Source of the DNA: Paramecium octaurelia
Taxonomy: Eukaryota > Ciliophora > Oligohymenophorea > Peniculida > Parameciidae
DNA: 58,966 nt
Assembly: GCA_905182995.1 (NCBI GenBank)
Contig: CAJJDP010000070.1
Location: 1-58,966, forward strand
Direction: 5' to 3'
The notes beneath the pieces are model-generated. The model saw only the letters and a program-made list of their open reading frames with translations, had not been told where the DNA came from and searched no databases. Shown here piece after piece: positions 51,101 to 58,966 of the stretch. The position numbers and the translations under genes are program-made. Each line of letters begins with the position of its first letter. The stretch's first letter is position 1.

Positions 51101-54100
51101 GGTAGGATTATGTTAAACCCTAAAATAAAATTAATAAAAGCCTATTATCCATCATTTATTTTCAAATGTTACTTGTAATTAAGACATGTTATTTTAATCT
51201 CAGCAATTATCCATATTTCTAAAAGTCAACCCAAATGTTAAAATCTGGCCCTTAAAATGTTATCTAATCCAAAAAAGTATTTTTGATACCAAATAATTGA
51301 TACATTCTTGTAATAGAATATTTTTTAGAGAAATAATCTATGATAAACCTCTATAGGAGCTAATATGATGATGGAAATTTAATATTGATATTTGAAATAA
51401 TCTAAGTTTACCAATTTAATTAGAATTTTTTTATTCTAATTAGTCATAATATCATTTATTTGTTTTCAGTCTTTTTCAAGTGTTTTTATAACAACAATAA
51501 GCTTTAAATTATTAATGAGATGTATTATCATGATACAAAACGAAGAATAAATTTTTGAAATAATATAAGATAATTGAATGTATTGCTAATATTGAGAAGT
51601 GATAAATATTCATCATCATTAATTTCTTGTAATTGATATTTCTTGAGATCTTCAAATTAGGCTATGAGGTTTTGTAATCATTAGATAATGTTGAAAAAAT
51701 AATGTTTTATTAAATCTAATCTTGTAAAATGATAGTATCCTCAATACCAGCCAACTTGATGATATATAAATATTTCGCTCAAATCCTAACAGAAATACTT
51801 TCGATTAATAATTATAGCTGATGGGATTCAGATGAAAAATCAACATATTAATCATCACTTTCCAATTAGTAGGTTTTCTTTATTTAAATATCTAAACATT
51901 AGTTTTTTAATCACAACCCATCCAACAAAAAGTGTTTGGATGGAAAATGAGTGATCTCAAATGAAGAATAATAGGTTAATTAATCCTAATTGAAATTAAC
52001 CCTCTTAATATCTACTTAGCAATTATCATTAGCTAAGATCAATTTTATTTATTCTTTATTTAATACTCTCTGCAATAAGAACCTGCATTCTGCTGCAGAT
52101 ACAAAACTCTTCTTAAAATTTGCTACTAGGCATAATTTGTGACTTTAAACCAAGGCTAATACTAAAAATGTTGTTCTAAGCTTCATGCGCAAATCCTTTC
52201 TTAATCTGTTATGCTGTTAATGCATAATTTGTTTGGATCATATATCATTATTTAAACGCTAAATGAATTTTATATACATTTTGAAGAAATCTTAAATAAT
52301 CTGCTTGTCTTTCATACCTAGATAATAGTGTTAATTATGTCTACTAAAGTGTAAGTTTTAAATTTACTCAAGTCTTTACTATTTACAAAACTTCTCAGAA
52401 ATGCTTTTAGTCTATAATCGCTATCTCAATTTTGGGATCAAAAGACATATAAACTAGTCAGAATCAACGCTTTTAGTGTAAATGATGATACTTATAAAAT
52501 ATTTTCAAGTATTATAGATTTGAGTAAACCAGGAAGAAAATAAAATAAAATTAATATAAATAATGAAGTATGTGAAATATACAAACTTAACAGCAACTTT
52601 ATGAAGTTCAATAGAATACAAAAGCAAAAGGAGGTCCCTTACAAAAAGGGCAAGTTATATCATCTCAAAAAATCAACCATGCTTTGCAAATTAAACTACT
52701 CATCAGTATCAATAAGTTTGGCTCACATTTATAAAAGTATAAACAAGACCTTTCAATAAAAGTATTTTGTTTCATTTCTCGTGTTTATGCCTTCCTATTC
52801 ATAATAAATTCTTAGTTTGCCAATCATCGAATGCTATCTTTTAAATTTTCTTAATCAATTATTCATACTCTATGGAATTGGTGATTTTAATAAAGGATTA
52901 AATAAGTTATAAATTATTTTCCCCTATGTTTAAGACAAATAGTTATTATCTTCAGTCGTTATTAATTCCATTCTTGGAGTTCTTGGGGTTTAAATTAATT
53001 CATCTAGTTATTCTTCAAGCATCACCTGCTTATTGCATTCTGATACATTATATGATGGTCTAGTTTAATTATATTCTTAATATAAGCATTTTTATATACT
53101 AAGAACGAAGCTGACAGCAATACTGTTGCAGAAGATTCTTCAAATCTATCAAATAGAGGTAGACAGTGAATCTCCTGCAAGTAATGCCAGCAGTGTACGT
53201 TTAGGGTAAGTATAGGGTGATAGCTGCGTAAAAATTAAAAGAGTGTCAAATATTAAAAAATTAAATAATCAATATAACACTAGAGAGAAAGTGAACAAAA
53301 CGAATTGCAATATGGAACTGCTCACTGGAATAATTGTAATATAATTAATGGTTTTTAAAAAAGTGGGAAGCATTACTCGAGATAGTAAGATAAATGCATT
53401 GTGAGCTCTTTCTTTAAACACTATTCAAGTATAAATAAAGTGATAAATGCAAGTTCATTTCTTTTGAAGATGGAATTGGGATAGATGCATCAATTATCGT
53501 CGTTTCATTTCTTAAGTGGTTTATGACTATTATCTCATGCTTGGCTTTTTGTTGGCTGTCAAAGAAGGAAGGAAAATGATAATGACACCATATAATTGCA
53601 GAGTGAAAGGTACAAGATCAAATGTTATATCTTTTAGAAATAATAAAATCACTACAGACTTAAGTAAAGATTTGGATATCATTATATAATTACAAGATGG
53701 ATCACAGCTTGATTAACAGTCGTAACATCAACACAGATGTGTATCATATTTAGTAGTTTAGTTAAAGTAGAAGTATAAATATAGGGCAGATAAACTCATG
53801 GTTTATTGTTCACACAGTTTCAAAATCAAGATATGTACATTGCATGAATTGCATATTTTCTCAAACTGTAGCCTTTGAATATGCAGAAGGTACTTTGTGC
53901 TTAAATAGTTTAGACTATGCTGATTGTTGCAGACCTATTAGATATCATACTCTTAAGCTGTTTGTCAAGAGATTTTAGACTAAAGGTTGGAAGGTTGATA
54001 CTGAACTTGGTTCAAATCTTTACGAATCAAATATTACAAACTTAATATTCAATTAACATCGCAAGTTTGGTAATCTCACCGAAAACATATGCAATGTTTA

Positions 54101-54825
54101 GTTTTACTTATGAAAGATAATTATTGCTTAACAAGGCTGGGACATAACCTTATGAAGCATTAATTAAAGTATGATATGGCTGCACCTACTCATTTATAAA
54201 AGTATGTACTTTCAAGAAGTACAATTTAAAATGGAACATGCGTTTAGCGCATCAATATCAAAGCCTGCATACTAGATGGCCTAAGAATAAAACTAGTTAT
54301 AGTTACTAGTGTGAAAAAAAATTCGAGTGTTTCAAATTGTACAATTATATGTGCATGAAGGGTTTGATTGATCGCTAAATTACAACATTCTAAGGTTATT
54401 TTTTTAAAGTCTTCTTTATAAATCATTCAAATCAGTACATATTCATATATAATAAATACTATAAAATTTGCAAAGTAAAGGAAAATTTCAAAATTATATA
54501 ATCAAGCTGGGAAATTGTCTTTCCTATAGCACAAATGGTTATTTTCATAAGGATGGTGAATGTGCAAAATATGTTAAGATGACTAATGTTAATGTGAATG
54601 TATATTTTTTAAGATAATAACAAATAGAATACTAATAAATTCTTAATGCATTAATCATAAGGATATTTTGAATCCAGATATCCTGAATACATATTTTAAG
54701 CAAGTTTAAATAGGAATTATAATTATGAGAATACGTGCTCATGTCTATGTTTTAATTTGAATAGCGTAGTTTAAAAATTAATATCAATCATATTTTTGAA
54801 CTTATCAAAGGTCATCAAAGAATGA
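48182..54825. other. 6.6 kb without a confirmed gene; possible remnants
   Basis: Just downstream of the membrane-protein gene (48500-49060) a + frame stays open for about 190 codons and would encode two hydrophobic segments. Further pieces with hydrophobic character lie at 49370-49690. At 53290-53580 a piece with a membrane segment is followed by cysteine-containing open stretches in two overlapping frames (to 54113). These could be decayed membrane or surface proteins, but frames conflict and no domain is recognisable. Confidence 0.4.
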
Positions 54826-55737
54826 GTGTACAACTTGTAATTCTCTAAATAATAGAGAATTAAATGCATATAGGATAATGTATATACTTTAAACTTCATG
54901 AAGAAATCAAATTAGTTTAAATCTGGGAGTTATGATAGTTATATGATTACATGGTAATTATATTAAAATAATTATTGGATTCCCTTATACAAATTAAATG
55001 GACATATTGGTTATATCTATTGTCTAATATTAAATAACAATGAAGATTTAATTGTATCAGGAAGTCGAGATAATACAATTAACTTTTGGATGAAAAAGAA
55101 TGAATTGCCGTGTTACTAAACAATCAAAGATCATTCTAGTTCTGTATATGGCTTGAGTTTAAATCAATAATAAAATAAAGTTGTATCTTGTGGTTAGGAT
55201 AAATTAATATTAATAATGGAACAATAAGGACAGAATAAAGAATGGATTGTAATATAAAAAATTACAATTGAAAAATGTGCACGTCGTGTATGCTTTATTG
55301 ATAATAATATGTTCGCATTATCATTAGATGGGAAAGAAGAGATAAATATTTTTGAGATGAACAGTATATATCAATAGTTTACAAAGACTACAGATATTCA
55401 TGTAAAATGTGGATCAGATGGTAATTGTTTATTTCCTTAATAATATATAAATTCAAAATGCATCCTTGTGAGTAAGAATGTTCAGTTACACGTAATTGGA
55501 AAAAATAGTTTTATGATTTTGGTTTAACTTCAGTTTAAACATTTTGATTGGCCTACTAATATAAACATTTAATTAATTACATATTTTACCAATAGCCAAC
55601 ATCACCCAATTCATAGTGAATTTAATATTTTCAAGAAGATAATCATTCAAGGGAATATTCAAGAACCAGCTTGTTTCAAAAACCAAAAAGAACATTAATT
55701 TTTAACTCTCATTTATGAAGCTAAAAGTTACACCTGA
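54826..55737 (+). pseudogene. 5'-truncated WD-repeat gene, relative of the gene at 19031
   Basis: One frame is open from after a TGA at 54823 to TGA 55735 (303 codons). It starts inside a WD unit (VYTLNF ... SGSYDSYMITW) and continues with two clearer units (LNGHIGYIYCLIL ... SGSRDNTINFW, and DHSSSVYGLSL ... CGQDKLILIM). Downstream it shares the order and key words of the C-terminal half of the protein at 19031-20695, including a CLFPQ block corresponding to NLFPI there and a following hydrophobic strand. The zinc finger, coiled coil and first WD unit are missing. ATG 54898 could start a shorter protein. I infer a truncated gene near the chromosome end. A frameshift just upstream is the alternative. 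Confidence 0.7.
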
Positions 55738-58700
55738 AGGGATATTAAATTTTCTATATAACAATTGACTTGAATTCTCAAAAATATAAATGTAGCGTCC
55801 TTCTCTCAAATTGGCTCAGACATTCTTTTCATTAAAATCTCTTTCTTCTTTCATTGTCATTTATCTATTGAATTCATTCTTAAAAATTGTCATATATCTC
55901 TTTCTATTACATCCATCCAATCTAAGCCTTGGTTTAAATTGAACTCTTACATTTTTAATTCCTCTTATTCAGAAATTTTTGTAATTAGCATCCACAAATC
56001 TCTCTTCACACCATTCCAATTTAATAATTACGTTCTTCTAACCAATTTCTCTATTTTTAACCCAAAGCTCTTCATCATTTTATGCTTTTGAAAAAAGAAT
56101 CATTAAACCTTATTGGCATAAATCACCACCTTTTTGAGTTCTTTAATACTAGTGAAATTCAGATATCAAGAAGGACAAAAATAATTTTAAACTTCATATT
56201 TCACGATTGGGGGTTTTGAAAAGTGAGTTGGATATTGATTTTATAAATCTAATTTAATTTTCAATTATAAAAATTAAACGGCTTTAATATTTCAGCAGCT
56301 AGATACACATACTTAAATAAGTCAGTTTTTTAATAACTCAGAATTATCAATTTATAAATTGTGATGTAAATGCAAAATGAAACTGTTGCTTTGGCTCTCT
56401 TTAACATCAATCTTCTTATTGTCATCATTTAAATGCAATTCCAACAACTGACAAAATTACTTAGTATAGACTAAAAAATAAAATTTTCCAAATTTAGATT
56501 GCTAATAATTATATACTAATGCTTCTCTACTTCCTAGATATTTCACTATAGTAAAGTAATCGATATTGCCAGATAATATTTGAAAAACACATTAAAATAG
56601 ATATCAAATAGGTTATGACTAAAAGGAGTACCTTAACACACTTTATAATTAATTATACTTTCTTTTCATTCGCAACATCATAAATAGAGACAAAACTAAA
56701 ATTACACCTCTTCATTTCAAAAACTTAGCATTATTAAAAATTCAACAGTAATTTTCTATTCACTATATTTATGGTTGTTTCTACTTAACTCAATAAGTAT
56801 TATTCTTATTGTTTTTTAAACTTACCATTTTGACTAGACTTCTTTATGCAATTGCTTTGTCATTTAAATTGAAATTTTTTTCTAATTTCTTCAAAATAAT
56901 AATAATATTCTTTCATCACAAATAAATGATCAATATATTCTAAATCAACCGTCTTTTATTATCCAGCATGCTTGATTGGAATAATTGATTAGTATAGCTT
57001 TCCTAATAAAACGAATCATTTTAGAAATGAATTAAACTTGACTTTTATTTAATATCTGACTTTAGTTATTTAATACTTACAGCCTCTTCCTGAAACCTAT
57101 ATTATAACTATGAAAAAGTTTCATGTTTATTCTTATGATAACGTTTGAGATTTCCTAAAAACCTAACCACAATACTCAATACTTAAAGGTTTTACTTTAT
57201 TTTCTAGAGTTATTTAGAAAAGAGTAAGGAAAACTGGCTTAGTTTGTAAAGCAATCCAGTTTGCAGTTATACATTATTCACTTAATTAGCTATACTATAA
57301 GTTGCTCTAATAACTTTTGTATCTCCTAAAGTACAATAATTCATCATTTTTACGTATTTATGAAAATTAATAATTTCTGTTGGAAATACTAATTAAAAAA
57401 AATCTTTTATGAATTTCAATTAATTTTATTCTATCCTCTCAATTTAATAAAATTTGATATTCAATAAATGCAAAAATATGCTTAAGGAGAGTAGAGTAAT
57501 TAAATTAATAATATATTTTTTCCAAAGCGAGGCGAGTGTAATTTAGTCAATTAGAAGTTGGATCTCTCAATAATTACTTGATCAAAAACATCAAAAATAT
57601 CAAAATTCTTATAATTATTTAATTAATATGAATCATTAATGAGAGAGATCCAAATTTTTTCTATTTTTAGATCAATTAAAATTTATTACCTCAAAGGTAA
57701 CATTAAATTTACTCAAGGAATAAAGAAGAATAGACTTCGAAAATCTTACTATTCAAAATAATGGTACTTTGAGAAACCTAATGAATTTTTTCCATCCTCA
57801 CAAATTGCAATCAACTTATGGTTTAAATAAATTTTAAAGTTCTAAAATAGCATCAAGGGTAGTTTTGTCAATATTTTGAAATTATTAATTTGAATTTAAT
57901 TTATTACTTAAATTTAAATGATACTGAATAGGTTTTGGATGAAATTAAAGAGTCAACATTCACATTAATTTAAAAAATTTCAAAATAATAAAATGTAATA
58001 ATAGAAAATCATCAACAAAATATTAACGAAAACAGAAAGGATTTAATATTTTTGAATGAAGGAACCTTTTTATGTATAATCAAAATTAATTTTCATCTTT
58101 AAAGTACAAACTGATTCTAATACTCATTACTTAAATTTAGGTAAAGTTATTGAAAACATGGATGATTATTTTAATGATTAAAAAATAGTTTTCATTAAAA
58201 TAGAAAGAATTAATCTAAATCCATTCTAATTGCATTTAGGTTTTAGTGAGTATATAAAAAATGAGTTTTATTGTTATTTGGAACGTTTTTTAAGATGCCC
58301 ATTTATCTGAATTTTCATTATTCTAAAAAGCTTATAAGAAAAATCAATTATATCATTTTAAATGACTAACAAAACATTGCTACATCAAATAGGATTCTAT
58401 TAGCAGCTTGCATTTCTCAGATAAAAAACTAAACATTAGTGTATAAAGGTTAGAATTCGGTTATTAGAGTTTAAGTTTAAAGTTATAATTATAAATTTAA
58501 GGATGTGTAACTATCTCACTTTCTTTTGAATTTATTTAGAGACTATATCAACAAATTCAAAATTAATTCTTTGATTTAGCTTACTGGCTTTAATTGATTC
58601 GATTGGAGGATATAGAACATATATATTGAACTATTTTGATTAATTTGAAGGCAACCAATTTGAAAATATAATACTTGAATATCTGAAAAATCATTAATTT

Positions 58701-58927
58701 TTTTTTGCTCACAATCAAAAAAAGAATAATTAATAATTTTGATCAATTTACTCACTATCACAAATTCAGTAGTGATAGAAATCTAATATATAATAATTTA
58801 TAAGATTATAATATAAATTGTATCAAACATTTAAATTTTTTGGTTTTTTAATAATAAATTAAAATTAGCCAAACTATCATTAAAAGGATTATAATGATTA
58901 TAACGATTAATAATAATATGTCATTGT
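55738..58927. other. Subtelomeric 3.2 kb without a confirmed gene
   Basis: The most gene-like part is 57818-58310 (+). A frame there continues across a possible 31-nt intron (58074-58104, GTA...AAG) and would encode about 150 Gln/Asn/Leu-rich residues. No motif supports it. The rest is AT-rich and featureless. The last 10.7 kb of the chromosome has only one recognisable, truncated gene. Confidence 0.45.
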
Positions 58928-58966
58928 GGGTTTGGGTTTGGGTTTGGGTTTGGGTTTGGGTTTGGG
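58928..58966 (+). repeat. Telomere: GGG followed by six TTTGGG units
   Basis: Thirty-nine bases of uninterrupted TTTGGG repeat form the right end of the window, G-rich toward the 3' end as in a chromosome terminus. Mixed GGGTTT/GGGGTT repeats are known in Paramecium. All units here are the three-G form. The junction follows AT-rich unique sequence, as expected for telomere addition during macronuclear development. Confidence 0.97.

Noticed and set aside
53293..54113. Cysteine-containing open frames resembling surface-protein fragments
   Set aside because: Two different frames are open over the same bases and neither shows the regular cysteine spacing of ciliate surface antigens.
57818..58310. 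Possible two-exon subtelomeric gene
   Set aside because: It needs an AAG-ended intron and has no motif, so it is not strong enough for a CDS call.
1..58966. CRISPR arrays, bacterial operons, ribosome binding sites, tRNA and rRNA genes
   Set aside because: The sequence is eukaryotic macronuclear DNA. No regularly spaced identical repeats with unique spacers, no tRNA cloverleaf and no rRNA core sequence were seen by eye.

Overview
The window is the end of an AT-rich ciliate macronuclear chromosome, most likely from Paramecium or a close relative. Four observations support this. The right end is a pure TTTGGG repeat (58928-58966), a telomere in the orientation expected at a 3' chromosome end. 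Conserved protein motifs read through TAA and TAG as Gln, and only TGA ends reading frames. Genes are interrupted by tiny introns (22-39 nt here) that run GTA...TAG. Protein types include WD-repeat arrays, MORN-like repeat proteins and cysteine-rich receptor-like membrane proteins, which I know to be abundant in Paramecium. The standard code breaks every real gene here into fragments, so all coding calls below use TGA as the only stop.

Layout. Left part (1-8710): a MORN-like repeat gene on the + strand (about 6489-8710). Its 5' half and upstream DNA appear three times (copies A, B and C from 1621, 3743 and 5985) separated by single Ns. This looks like contig overlaps that were never collapsed. 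Positions 8711-18456 hold no gene I can name. A coiled-coil/WD-repeat gene with an N-terminal zinc-binding motif lies at 19031-20695 (+). Positions 20696-32964 again hold no gene I can name and include a 1.37 kb exact-looking duplication across an N at 28643. A second MORN-like gene, 13 exons on the - strand, is at 32965-35749. Its 5' end and promoter side are duplicated across a 194-base gap. A tandem minisatellite and the decayed C-terminal end of a WD gene (39192-39545) precede an intact 870-residue pentapeptide plus 14-WD-repeat gene (39737-42349, +). A 1448-residue cysteine-rich, multi-pass membrane protein gene follows (43810-48181, +). The last 10.7 kb before the telomere holds only a 5'-truncated WD gene (54826-55737).

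The chromosome end therefore looks like a gene-poor subtelomere: members of large repeat-protein families that expand by internal and local duplication, plus remnants of the same families. The genes do not form an operon or a visible pathway. The common theme is modular repeat proteins: MORN-like repeats encoded one per exon, WD repeats amplified as a five-repeat block, and furin-like cysteine repeats.

The most interesting system is the pair of MORN-like genes. Nearly every repeat is one exon flanked by a micro-intron in the same phase at the same codon, so each exon-intron unit can be added, lost or skipped without a frameshift. Six of the 23 micro-introns assigned outside the uncertain N terminus of the + strand gene are also multiples of three without a stop, so even their retention would be silent for frame.

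Limits: no searches were run and coordinates were counted by hand. In this base composition TGA is rare, so open stretches of 100-200 codons occur by chance in several frames. I therefore report genes only where motif repetition, paralogy or splice-consistent frames support them.
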